Shown here one piece after another: positions 36,318-49,900 of a DNA stretch of 64,000 nucleotides. Every line of letters begins with the position of its first letter. Position 1 is the first letter of the stretch. The stretch is from the NCBI GenBank assembly GCA_022266195.1, contig WHVY01000003.1, forward strand, positions 6,510,001-6,574,000, written 5' to 3'. A program made the position numbers and the translations under genes. The DNA comes from Tetranychus cinnabarinus. Lineage: Eukaryota; Arthropoda; Arachnida; Trombidiformes; Tetranychidae. Under the pieces are notes generated by a model. The model made no database searches and was not told the DNA's origin. It was given only the letters and a program-made list of their open reading frames with translations.

Positions 36318-39300
36318 TCAATTATAAAGATCACATTTCAGGTAAGATGTAGGAACAAAACCTTCTTCTTGATCGTTTATCCGACGAACCCGAGTCCAGC
36401 CATCTCCTTGATCAAGCTCAACTACTTCAAATATTTCACCTTCGCCCATAGGAATGGATCCTTCACTCTGAGCTGTAAAACAATTAGAGCAGAAAATAGA
36501 AAAAGCAAAATGATGTTATTACTAATAGTCTGCTATCAAAGTGAAATGACGCATTTACAACTGAAACCGGAAAAATAATCCAAGCAATAGGATGTAAAAA
36601 AGGGTGAATCAGAAACATAAGTATAAAAATTGATTACGAACATTTAAAAACATATTCTCATACTGATTATTTAAGTTTTATAGTCACAACTTTCACTGAT
36701 AAAACAGTAACAAGATGTAAGTTTCTAGATAATCAATTTTTTACTTTAAAGGAGAAAAATTGATTCCCTTTGACATCCGAAAAATTGTCTTTACCTTCGA
36801 AACCATAGAGAGCTTGAGCTCTGCCGATGGGAGGAAGTAAAGCAGGTTCGAATTCATCATCTCCTTCGTCGATGTATTCAGCTGCTGGATAATTATAGCT
36901 GTTTCCATCAATCTCTTCACTCGGTCTGTAAAAAAAGAGTAAACACGATTAATATGAAGCTTGAGATAGAATCAGTAAAGATATTGAAAAATTTCATTGA
37001 AAAAGTGAATGAACACTTTTTTAGGAATAATTAAATTGATTGACTGATAGTGCCATGAAAATGATAGACATTGTTTTTTTTAATGCTTACCCATTTGAGG
37101 AAACAGTTTCATCATATTGAGCAATATGATGGTCATTATTAGCACTATCAGATGTGTCATTTTTGTCTGAAAGGGAACTATCAATGGCTTCGTAAGTGTC
37201 AATTATGTTCTCTTTATTATTAGATTCATGATTATTATAGTAGGATGTTGCTGATGGAGGTGCTGTTGTGTTGTTACTTGAGCGAGTTGAATTCAATGTG
37301 TCCCTGTTATTACTATTTGTCGTCGTCGTGGATGTGTTGATAGAGTTATTTTCATGGATTGGTGAAATCTCCTGTTTTTGACTAACACTCGAATCAGATG
37401 CACTTCTTGACAATGAATCTTCTGATATACTACTGGCTTTAGATTTACGGGCATTTGAAGGTGACCTTTCCGCCATCCTGCTGGTTCCATTATTAAATTC
37501 ACTCAAATAACCTTCAAATTTTCTTAATTCATTTTGCAGTTTATCCATTTTTTGACTACTTTCGGCCAGCTTATCCTCCAATGTGGTAGCATCACCGAAA
37601 TTGTGATTTTGTTCATAAACATGTTTCATTTTCATCAAACCATCCCTAAAGGCCAACATTTGGTGAGAATAAAGAAGTCAATAAATAAAAAAAAAGAGAA
37701 AAGGTAAATATTAGAATCAATTACAATATAATAAATTAATGGTAAAGCTCAATCAGTGTTTAATCAAATCTAGGTAAATGGCAAGAAAAGAGACTCGGCT
37801 AATTAGGTAATAACAATCAAGTAATCGAATGAAGCAAAACTGAGAAATCACATGTAAACAACAATTTAAACAATTCAATGAGTTACAATTTAGTGTAATC
37901 AAGGATGAAATAATTAGGACCAGAATTAATTGAGTAAAGAAATATTGGGAGTCGTTCAATTAAAATAGATGAGGTATCTTCATTGAGGCCAATCAATGGG
38001 GCCAATAGTAATCAAATAAAAAAGATAACAAGTGAAGATCATTTCTTTCCTATTAGCATCATCATCACTATCATCTGCAATAGTCAGCAACAAAACAAAA
38101 TCAAACGGGTCAATGGCGTTACTTGAAAACATTAAAAATAATTAACAGGTTTCAAAATAATGTTTACCCTTAAAATATGCTTCAAGCAAATATCTTGTCC
38201 GCTTGATAATATCATCATCATCTTCATTAGCATTAATTACATTAACGGATAATATTGTTATAATTTTCTCGCCTTATAACTTTAACTAAATCTCAATTAG
38301 AAACAAAATTTAGTAATTTTTGCCTATTAAATTAGACGTGAGGCAAAAAGTAAACCTTTGATTGTTGGAGTCAAATTTTTACAATTGCTTTTTCATTTCA
38401 AAATTGTTATTTCATTAAACATTAGTCGTTGAAATTTTGAATCAAAATTTAGTTACTAAGATAATAATCAAAGCTCAACACCAAATTGAAATTTATATGA
38501 AAGTTAACGGGAAAGGAGAAGCGGAAGGAAAAATGAAAATACAAGAAAATAGTGAACATCAATTAATTTAGCTGAAAAAGAGGATGAAAATGTTCAACTA
38601 AACTCTGCTTTTAACAATGAAATATTTAGTGATTCATGCAAGTTTAATGACTTGAATCATGGTTAAAGAGATGGAAAGGTGTGAAAATTGAAACTAAACG
38701 ATGAAACAAAATGGTTGTAACTACAAAGATGAAGTTAATTATTTCAATTACCGTCTTTGACCTGCAGCTGATCAAATGTAAGAAAATTAGAGCAAATCAA
38801 GATTGAACAATTGTGACTTATCTGTGAAGATTGTTTTGAAACAATGTTTAATAATTAGACTAATTTGATCACGCTAATTGAGAGAAAGTAAAACGATTAA
38901 TAATCTCAATAGAAAAGGATTGAAGAATAGAATTAATTGCTGTATATTGTTCATTTCAATTGAATGGTGATAAGTGAAATGAAAAAGATAGGTTTGAGTG
39001 AGAAAAAATGACCTGAGAGGTGAAAATTTGAACAACAGAAATGAAAAAGAAGATAATTTGAATTGAAAATGATGGGAAACACCAACAGTCATCGAGCCAG
39101 GTAATGTTGATATGAAATGTTGAACAAACCATTTTACGCAAACGAATGCCATCAAATAGTCATTTGTTTCTCACATCAAGCTACGGGGTCAATGATGGCG
39201 AATTCATTAAGCATCATGATACTGATGATGAGTTACAAATTTAAGGTAAAGGTCAAGGAAGAAGAAGAACAAGAACAAGATGAAAGAAGTAAAAAAAGGG

Positions 39301-42300
39301 GTTCAACATTACAACTTAAATTCCTGTGATCATCAATAACCTGATTGAAGGCAATCTTCTGAAAAGATATCATTTTCAGAAGTTTAACAATTTCTAAGCT
39401 TTCTGAGTAATAAAGTATTTATAGTTGTTTTTTTTTTGTTCACCAAAAGATTCAACACTTTCTCTAGGAACTAACATTAGACAGTTAAACACTCTCATTG
39501 AATGTAATCATCTTTTTTTCACTCTACTTGTTGGATTTAGTAATTGTTGTTGTTTCCTTGGCATGATTTTTCAAGTATTACCATTTTTTAGTGTAAATGA
39601 ATCACTAGACTAACACTGGCAGTTATATGCTGGTTTGGCTTTGACAATTGTTTGTGTTTGTGAATTGAATTAGTTGGTGAATTTTTTACAACCATGAAAT
39701 TCATGGTGAGGGTAAATAAAGGGAAAGATGAAGTGTAATTATTACCATGAATAACAATAGCAATGGCTATAAATTTGTAATTAGAGTAACTGTAAGGGAT
39801 CCATTTGTAAATGGACAAGACGAGTCTAGCGTGCAAAATATTGTAACTGTAAATGGGTGGAGTTGGGTTTTTAGGACAGATTCTGGTTATTCATGGGATT
39901 GGTAAAGTGATGATAATGACAGTGTCAAGGACGCTTATCCTTGCGAGAAATGAGTCTAAATATAATGTGAGTTTGTTTTGCTTATCACTGAATTTAGAAC
40001 CATTAGATTGAGACTGTGGAGAGGTAAAATTTTGAAAGTGATAATGAAATGGATATTGACAGATGAGGTAGGGTTAATTATCATGGATTTTGACATGATT
40101 AAGAAGGAACAATTTGAAAAGTTTGATCAAACAGTTTGTTTAACTTCTGAAAATTGAAATTAAATGAGAAATGGTTAGACTACAAGAATGAAGTAAAAAA
40201 TGAAAAGGGAGAAGATGAGAAGATAACGGATAACGAAAATAACGTAAATAGAAGTCTATCTGATTTGAATAATGAGGGGAGATGGAAAATAATAGAGTAG
40301 CAAGAAAAATTATCAGATAAATATGCATCTCGTGTTGGGTTCAGTTCAGGAAACCGAGTGCGGTAACCTGATGGCCTGGAATGATATACAGAGATAAACA
40401 GATGAAGAGAACAAAAAAAGGAAAAGAAGAAGAAAAGAAGATGAAAAGGTAAGATGTTATGTAAATGAATGTCTCAATTTGCTTAAAAGGGTAAAGATAC
40501 CTGGTTAAATACAATTGGAAAGGTTTTAGTAGTGATTAAGCAGTAATGATTGTAAATTATGATATAATTCAATCGTCTAAAATAAGAATCAAAAAGTCAC
40601 AATGAATATATTTTCATTAACCTGGAATGTTTGAGAGGTTAAAATTGTCAGAAGTGCGAATCTAATACAAGAAGAAAAGTCTTAACGGATTCATCAATAG
40701 GAACAGGAAAATCCGGAAAAGGGATCTGACTAGTTCCAAAGAATTTTTTGTTTAAGAGTAATCACAGAGAAGATGAAACATTGAAAATTGAATGGCATTT
40801 TTAGGAAACATGAGTTTCATGAAAAGACTTTAAAATCTATTAACTGAAAAATTTGTGATACCATTGCAATTGAACTTTAAACATGAAATGTATTTCATGT
40901 GACAATTACGAAAGACTTCGAGTAACGAAAATCGGGTGCGTAGAAACAAAGTAATCGTCTGAATAAAAACTGGAAAAAAACTGGTTTTTTGGGCGTGGCG
41001 GTATGACTAAGGGTCAGGATGGTTGAAAAAAGTTGATGAAAACATCAAGTTAGCATATCAGTTACGCAAACTCCTGGTTAAATAACTCCTCTTTTACAAT
41101 TGCTGAAGCGATGGTGAAAATCAACAACAAACAACAAACATTCGAAGTTAATTAGGTGCTGTACTGTATCTTTGACGAATTCCCAACGTCAACATCGTGA
41201 GTTGTTCATTGAGATAATGAAAAGCTATATAACCAAATTTAAACTTAAATATAGCAAAAACACGTAACACTCAAACACAAGATAGTGAAGATAAAAAAAT
41301 GATGGATGTGATCATTGAATGAAGATGAAAATGATTCACGATGTGTGGGGAAACGTTTCTTGGCTGATCGAGTGGCTGGTTAACTAAGGCCATAATTCAA
41401 CTGGTTGGTTGACTTTTTTTTTGCTTGTTACTGTTGAAATGGATGGATGAATGATGACCGGCCGGTAGAAGACCATTCAACAGGCCGGTAGGTAGTGAGA
41501 TATGATGAGAGTTGTGTTTACTCGGTTTGCTTCAGTGATTACTTGATTGTACTTATGTTGTAGGCTCATTAAGCTATTGATATATCTTCTTTTTATCAAA
41601 GAAAATGAAGTAAATGGTTAAAATTGAGGAAAACAAAAAGGTCTGATCCAATAAAATTTGTTACTAATTTCATTTTGAACAAAGGAAATGCTTCGAGATT
41701 TAGGGTAGGAAGATGAAGATGTTGATTGTGGCAAATGAAATTTTGTAGGTTTCATTTAATACTAACCTAACATTTGTTTCTTGGACAATTTGAGACTTGA
41801 TCGAATCGATTTTTTCTTGTAACCGCTTCCGCCTTTGAACTGGAGGTAACTCAGCGTAGTCATCCTTTAAATCGTCATTGGATGTCTGTCATGTGGATTT
41901 GACATTTTCATTGGTTTGGAAAAGGAAAAATTTTAAAGAAAAAAAGATGAGATGAGAATTTTGATTTAGCTTTGCAAATAAATTAGTAAGGTGTATGTAC
42001 AAGTGTATGGGCTGTTTAAACTGAAAAGCGTATAAATGTGTTTCATGCTAGCGATAGATAAAAAGGTAAGTGAAAACCGAAAAGAATAAAGGTAAAATAC
42101 AAAAAGATGATTTTGATGATAAGATGAGCATAAAGAAAATTCAAGGAAGATTTGAAGAGTGCATAAGTGAATCAAGATGATAAGGGAATTGAAAGTGAGA
42201 AAGCTAAGCATTTTGCAGAAGGTAAATTGTGACTAAATTGAAGACAGAAACTTACACAAAATATGTATTACGGATAAAATTGGAGAAGACATGAGAAGAA

Positions 42301-43782
42301 AGAAAGAGAAGAAAATAGAAACCATTGAGATATTTTGAGAGCATCGAACAGATAAATTAGAGTAAGAAGAATTAAAAAATAGAAGTTGGGAGGTGAGACA
42401 AATGACTTGGAAAACATTTAAAGAGATGGAGTTCGACGATTTTGAGAATAGATTAAAGTTGTTTCAGCTATGAATATGGAATAGAAATAAGTTTGAAATT
42501 AAAATAAAATAGAATAAGAATGAATACCTTATTTGAACCAAAAAGATTAAAAAGACCAACTCTTTTTCTTATTTTAAGATTGAGAGTGTCTTTACCATGC
42601 CTTATTGTTTCAGGTCTCAAGCTTATATTATGATAATGCGATGAGTGATTAGAAATATTGTCACTTAACGGTCTTGGATTATTCAGATCTTCAAATGGTA
42701 TGTCCTCTGGTGGTTCCATTCCGGATTTGTAACGTTCTATCACTAAAACACAGTCTACACGAGCATCGATGGTCTCAGAGGCATTTATGATACCCTCTAA
42801 ACACTTATTAATTATTGGTGTAACTTTTTGCTGTATCACAGCAGTTTCTCTGATGAAGTCTTTTAAACACGCTATACGTCGTTCTTCCATGGCTTGAAAC
42901 CTTTGAAAAACCATGGGTAAAAGTTCATTAAAGTGTAACCTTTGATGTTCATTTGCAAGTTGAAGGTATTTGGCATATTCAGTTTTAGATTCTTCACACA
43001 TTTGACTTTTGGCTGTTGAACTGAGCTTTGCTTTCTCAACCTCGGCTCGGCTAAGATTTAAATCGGCATCAACCCTTAAAAAATTTTCTTGGGCCTTTTC
43101 TGCTTCTTTGAACGCTTTTTCATATGATTTTTTGGCCTTATCCAATTGCGCTAAAGATCCGCCTAACGTTGTCTGATGTTTTTGCCCCTCATTTAGTATT
43201 CGTTTACGTTCTTCTTTCATTTCTTTGACCAATATGGCTATTTGTTTAACTATAACACCCATCATGTTTTCAGCGATTACTTCATGTTGGCCTGCAAGAT
43301 CCGTGATTTCCTGTAGCATCATCATGAATGCTTTTAAATAGGTGAATCTGTAGTAATAAAAAATATAGAAAGTGGAGGGAGAGAGAAAAAGGGATAGAAA
43401 AAAGGTAAGATAATGATTGATACAAGTTACAGGACTAAAGGGAAATGTAAAGAGGGAGAGAGAGAGAGAGATCAATTAGAATGTTGTCAACAAAAATGAC
43501 TCACTGTTGGTCTTCTTCATCTTTTTTCTTGAATTGATGATTTTTTACAAGTCTTCGTAATTTAGATGCATATTCCGTTTCAATTGCACATCTTTCCTTC
43601 ACAAAAGATCCAAATTTATCCAAAAATTCAATACCTTTATGTGTATGGCAACTTATATTTTCATATTGATCCTGAAGGGAAAAAAATGTAATGAATTTGA
43701 ATAGAGAGACAAGGAGAGGTTTTTCTCTTTCTGCCTTGGTTACTAGTATTGGACTTACCCATAATTCAACTCCCCAACTCAT
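36318..43782 (-). CDS. Cip4: Cip4/TOCA-1 family F-BAR, HR1, SH3 protein
   Basis: Seven minus-strand exons: 43782-43759, 43671-43505, 43347-42528, 41885-41767, 37645-37091, 36925-36795, 36472-36318 (TGA), all phases consistent, 656 residues. Residues 1-290 are the F-BAR (EFC) domain: MSWGVELWDQYENIS, IEFLDKFGSFVKERCAIE, LAGQHEVIAENM, and the late YKSGMEPPEDIPFEDL. About 350-430 is the HR1 coiled coil that binds Cdc42-GTP (PPVQRRKRLQEKIDSI, YEQNHNFGDATTLEDKL, FEGYLSEFN). A Ser/Asn/Thr-rich linker follows. About 597-656 is the C-terminal SH3 (ALYGFEG, EGEIFEVVELDQGDGWTRVR, GFVPTSYL). These proteins bend membrane and couple Cdc42 to WASP/N-WASP and Arp2/3 in endocytosis and protrusion. The first exon encodes only MSWGVELW. 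The order and spacing are complete; nothing is missing. Confidence 0.96.
37646..41766 (-). other. 4.1-kb intron of Cip4 inside the HR1 coding region
   Basis: No exon was recognised. It has scattered GA-rich runs and an unusual GC-rich pair of GGCCGGTAG copies at about 41460-41490. Minus-strand frames here (38874-39155, 39588-39836) have no family resemblance and are not phase-supported as Cip4 exons. Confidence 0.6.
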
Positions 43783-46700
43783 TGTGTCAAGTCAAATAAG
43801 TTGAAACAGTTTATTAAATTAACAATTTCAAAGATAATATCCGGTGTAACGTGGACCAAAAATCCCCGTTTGCACAGTATAAAAAGGGTCAAAACAAGGA
43901 GAAGATTGGAGAGAGAAATTTTTGATGTTTACTCTTGCACAAATAATAAATCATTCACTTACTATGATAAAATGAAAAAATTTTTACAGCCAGACGAAAC
44001 AGTATAGAGACACCTTTTATCGATGAAACCTACTACAATATTCAGTCTTATTCAGTGAAAGAGCAACCAAAAGAGCAGGAAAGATCCCCGAATGGCTTAT
44101 CCTGAGTTGCCTGTCAGAAACCGATTACATAACTGGAGGGGAAAACATGAGTAACCAATCCTGGTTACTATAATCAGTAACATTTTTCTACTTTTGGAGG
44201 CAAATTCAAAAATAATGTAAACTTTTCCTATTTAACTAATCTTCCAATAGTCGGCGCCACCAGAAGAAACAGCTTTCAAAAGTAGCGGGAAAAGATTAAC
44301 CGATAAAGTAACCAGTTACTGTTAATTCCGATTGAGGTTATCCAATAAACAAGAAGAGGTCGCTGGTCTCAAAGAACCGGTTTTTTCAAATAACATTCAT
44401 TGTTAACTGAAAAGGTTTTATCGATCAGAATGTCACCATTTTAATTAGTTTTGACGCTGATTCTTATTTTAGCCTTGATTTTGCATGAAATTGAAAATAG
44501 TTGCAAGATGTGCACATTCAACTCTTAAAAACATTGTTTCCTTCATTAATCAGACGATTTACAATGTTTACAAAGTTTTACAATTTGATCGAGTTGAAAA
44601 CTCATTTTACTTTATTATAATATCTTGGTTTTACCTTTTATCTTATCTTCGCTAAATAACTATCATTTAGCGTTAAATTGAATTTGTTTGACCAAAGAAA
44701 AAGCTAAACATTTCAAGAGGAAATAAAAATTCAGCATTTCTGGTAATTTGAGTGAAATGGTTATGAGAATTTTGAAATTACAAGTCAAAAGAAATGTTTT
44801 GTTATCCTAAATCACTATCATTATGGAAGATTCAATAATCTAAATGATTTCGATGGTAATTCAATAGCCAAGCTGAAAAGGTGTTAATCGTTGCTCGAAT
44901 CAATTTTTAAACAGTTTTAATGAAAAATGGTAAATTTTTTTATAAAAAAATTGAAGTTGGTCTGAAAAGTCATCTTAATAAAAGTCTATGAAAGCGTGAA
45001 TATTTAAGCTTCATTGGAAAATATCAATCAATTTATGTTGATTCATGTAAATAACGATAACTTTGAACTGAAACATAAAACAACTGACCATTAAATATTA
45101 ATTATTAATTTAACCTAAATGGCAATTTGTAAAGTTTATCTGAACATTTTGGGTTTAAAGTTGAAAAAAAATCGCAACGAAATTGATCAGTTTTTTGCTG
45201 CTAATGAACCTTAAATGTTAAATGAAATCCCTTGAATTGTAAAGGTCAAAACAAGATTAAAATTGCTATTTTTATGCTAAAGTCAATGAGCAATTAATTG
45301 AAAATTGTTAATCTTTGATTCAATCCAGAAGTGTGCATTTAATCAAATTATCCTTTTCCATTGACTTGCTATTGACATTTAACTAATGTTGATACATTCA
45401 ATTAAACGTTGAATGAAATGTTTAAATCAAAGTGAATTGATTAATTATTTTATCGTATTTAACATTTCAATCCAATTTCATGTAAACTGGTTGATAAAAC
45501 ATGAATATGATCAAATGAATAGCCAGAAATTCAATGCAAAGATGAAACCAGAAATGCAACAATCAATAAAAACCCAAAAAATATAACAATTAGATTCAAT
45601 TGTAAATATTTTTATGAGATTCAATTTTTGTAGCAATCTTTATTGAATATCATCTTCAACCTTTTCAATAAAATCAAAATTAAATCCTGAATTATCTTGA
45701 AAAATTGAACCAAGAAATGAAAAACAAGGTTCAAAGAGTAAACATGAAATGTTGAGATAACAATTTGCAATTAAAAACTGTTAATCAACAGGATTGTGTT
45801 AGTAGACAAACATGGAAACCAATAATGATAATAAAAAGACGATTATAGTGATTATAACGATTATGATGATTTACCATGATTATAATGATAATGAGAGGTA
45901 GAGCCAAAGGAAGAGTACAATGAAAACGATGTTGGGCAAAAAGTGAATTGAAAATGCAAGGTTTAACCTTTGCTGTAAATACGAATCGATTTTGGTTGTT
46001 TCTGTTTCACAGATTTTGGCTGTTTCTTTCTCCACCCAAAAGTGGTTCCTCAGTTGAAAGTTGATCATCTCAAGCATGATCCAAATTGATGTAAATTTGG
46101 GAATCTTGAACATGCTCCATTCCTCAGAAGCTTCTTCCTCTTCTCCCTGAAAAAATCTCAACATTAAATCCACTTTCGCCTTCTTTTCTCATCCGTTTTT
46201 TTTTCTTCTTCCCTCTTTTTATTATTATGTACATAAATATATATTATACAGATTATTATTATTATTAATACAATTGTTATAATTATTTGTAAATCAACAT
46301 GAATCTATTGCATGAATCACTTGGAGTTACCTCAAGGAATCCATTTTATCTAACGTAATGTGTTCAACTTGCAGCTATAAGTTGATTACAATTTACTGTA
46401 ATCAATTGATGAAAGCTTTGCTATTTGCGAAGATACAACAATTAACATTATCTATTGTGATTCCCAGCTTTTTTTACATCAATTCAACATTTAATTTACT
46501 CCATTAAAACCGTCAATATGTGATTCTTCAATGGCCATTTTATTATTAATATATTTTCCCCTTTTCTTGGGTTCCTTGTTTACAAGTTGACAACATTACG
46601 AAACGTAAAAAGGGTACAAAACCATTGATTAACCAGTTTTATGGTAAATCAATTTTGTGCCCATTAAATCAATAGTTTAATCTCTATTAATTCAACCAAC

Positions 46701-46969
46701 GGTTTAACCATCAAATATATTCATCAATTTTTTCATATATTTAAATCATGGACACCACCATTATCAGCATTAATTGTTGTAAAAGAAAATTTGTGAACCT
46801 TGTTTTTTTGCTTCTCACCAATCATGTTTGTTAGTTTTAACGGCAATTGTAAATCTTGTGTCTAATTGTTGATCAACATCTTTTCATTCCGTCATTATAA
46901 ATCATCATTTGGTTTCACATTTTATACCTTAATTAATCACAAATCATCAAATTAAACCAAAGCACCAAG
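43783..46969. other. divergent intergenic region Cip4-slowpoke with repeat copy C
   Basis: The promoters of Cip4 (minus) and slowpoke (plus) should lie here. No exon was recognised. An exact AACCGGTT (Grainyhead-type) site is at 44375-44382. Repeat copy C is at about 45984-46290. Confidence 0.6.
45984..46290 (-). repeat. interspersed repeat family, copy C
   Basis: The longest-preserved copy. It shares the AATCGATTTTGGTT start, the TGAACATGCTCCATTCCTCA core and the TTATTATGTACATAAA tail with copy B (29550-29870), and the core with copy A. The minus-strand frame across it includes EEEEASEEWSMFKIPKFT. It has small indels relative to B (for example GATCCAAATTGATGTAAA versus GATCCAAATGTAAA). A TTA microsatellite sits at the tail (46250-46270). 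Confidence 0.8.
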
Positions 46970-49900
46970 ATGCCTCCAATGATGGAACCGGTTACAATGA
47001 GTAAATATGCTTTTCCTTCCTTTCGTTCCTTATTCCAACTCTTTGACAATTTTAACCATTTATTAGCTTTATTTTGATTCCTTTTTTATCTCAACATTTA
47101 ACCATCCATTCAATTTGATCATGTTATCCATTGAATAGATAAGTTAACTATTCTTAAAATTTCCACTTTCATCTGATTTATACCGTTAAATTTATCAAGT
47201 CAACATTCTTGAAAGCTATTCTTTTTTCTCTGTTGTTATATCATTGTTGTTTGGATTCTCAGATTTTCCAACAAATATCACCATCATTATCATCATCAAC
47301 AACACAATAATCATCAACATTAAGCTTAGCTTTGTCAACATCAATCAATAGTCAATATCAATGGTCAATGGAATGTGACAATAATAGTTGATATATCAAT
47401 GGCAGAAAAAATATGGTTCTCATTGTCAAAGATCTTTACTATTTTATCGTCTTCCCTTTATTTAAAATCATTTAAGCTAATAATTTCTTCTATTCATCTT
47501 TTTACCTTCATTAAATTTCTTCAACAGGTACACCAACAAATTTAAGTAGTGCCAATGAGGAGTGTTTGGCTGAACGTAAATGGTGGTGTTTCTTGTTATC
47601 CAGTATATTCACCTTTTTGGCTGGACTTTTCATAATATTAATATTTCGAGCTTTCGCCTTCCTCTGTTCTGGACCCACTGCACAAACCCAACAACTCCAA
47701 TCCAATGGTAAACCCAAGGTATCTCTTATCAGTCCACCAACAGCTCCAGCCCCACTGCCTGCTAACAATGCCATTGCCGCACCAGGAGCCAATGTACCTC
47801 AATTCACTAAAGGAGCAGATAGATCCAGGTTTACCGATCAAAATGGACAGCAACCAGGTAAATAATAAATTGATTATTCCATTTACCAATTTTAACCATA
47901 ATCTTTACATGGAAACAAATCCTCACCGAATTGAAACCTTACTGGTTAAATCTCAAAGTGTTATTGAACTGCCTTTTTCCAGTCTTTCCAACACTCACTA
48001 AATCTTGCTAACTACAGTTTAGATTTTATTTTAAAACAATTTACAGTTTATCCAATAATTTTTCTCCTTCTCTACCTTATCCTTTTAGGTGTAATTTAGG
48101 ATATCTTTTTGTACTCTCGTAATCCATCTTGAAAACGTCTTAATTCATCTTCTTCATTCCGACTACTGTGTAAATACATGTGTTTGTGCGTGTATTATTT
48201 TTTGATATTTTGTATGTACTTGGCATGATTCAACAAAGAAGTTTGTAGAGATGAAGAAGAAGAGAAAAAAAATTCACTGAAAATTGAAATGAAAAGGCAA
48301 TGGAACAAGTAAGAAGAGAAAAGAGAAGATGAAGTAAGCAAATAAGATGAGAGATGAAAAGGAATCACGAGAAGAAGAAGAAGATGAATTCGAAGGAAGA
48401 GAAAAAAAAATTCTAAGGAACAGAAACTGAGTTGTGAAATGAAGAGATGAAAGTAAAGAGTAAAGCAAGGTCAATCTGTATGTGAATTTGCGCATTAAAA
48501 CCGACTCAAATTGTGACTCTAGTTTGGTTATTTCTTCCTCATCTTTTCCATCTTTCCATCATCTTCAACCTCTTCATAATCAGCATCCTTTCCTATTTTC
48601 CCTTGATCATCATCTTTTTTCCTTTCCTATTTCACTTTAACCACCAAAAGGGTAGAATAGGAGAAAATAAAAGATAAATTGAGAGAAAGAATGAACAAAA
48701 TGGAAACATTATTGTTCAAATGTAACTAGGGCAACAGGTTATTAACTCGGAAGGATCACAAAAACAGTGATGAAAGGTTTACCTTTACTTTAATGTCAAT
48801 TGTTGTCTCCCACAGAGCTTGGCTGGGTAACGGAAGCCAAAGACTGGGCTGGTGAACTCATCTCCGGTCAATCAGCAACAGGACGTATCCTTGTAAGTTT
48901 CACAGTCGCCTTTCAATTGTTACCACTCCTTACATTTAACTTTACAATCATCTTTGGCATCTTCATCTTGATCCACTGATTATACTCTAATTATCCATTG
49001 AAAATAATATACTATTATTTTTCATCTATCAAACCTCTCCTCCCTTTCAACGACTTAATTCAATTTAAATGATGTTGATGTTGATATAATCAGGATAATG
49101 ATAACATTTTATCCAACCATTTCAACATTTGGTTTCGTATTATCAAGTCTATCATTTGGTTTTGTTTTCATTTGGGTGTTGAAATGTTTAGTGGATAAGT
49201 TAAACATTCAGAAGGTGCCATGAAAATATAACAAAAATTAATTGTTTTACGTTAAATATAACGTTCAATTTCACAGTCAGTTTTGCTTTCTATTATTAGA
49301 TGTTATGAAAACATTGACATTTCCTATTAATAGTTTACTTTAAATAACAATTTAATTTGATAAATTATGTTGAATTACAAGCAATGTGACAACTGAATTT
49401 GCTTTATTTTCAGGTTGTTTTAGTTTTCCTTTTATCAATTGCATCGCTCATTATTTATTTCATCGATGCTTCAAGGTAAGTTTTAACTAAATTGTTTCAA
49501 TTTACAGTTTATTAATCATTTTATCCTTTCATCTCATCAACAAATCCAGAACCGGTCCTGGTAATGGAATAGGGTAAGCAACATTCAATGCTAACATTAG
49601 AGCAGTTAGAGTCAAAATGTGTTTATTTGAAACCAGAATTTCCCAGAACTAAATGTGATAATTTTTGCTCTTCTCTTCTCACAGGGACAATGTGGAGAAA
49701 TGCCAAAATTGGAGTGAAAATCATACTCAACAGATTGACCTAGCCTTGAATATCTTTTTCATGGTTTACTTTTTCATAAGGGTAAGCCATTCATACCAAT
49801 GCTGATTGTCTGCTAGTTTTGTTGTCTATTAATAGTAACACTTGAACGTTACTTTTGTTCAACTCTTTCACTTCAACTTATAACCTTTTCTGCTCTCCAA

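Noticed and set aside
45880..46173. 97-codon minus-strand frame as a gene
   Set aside because: It overlaps repeat copy C, and the parts outside the repeat look random.
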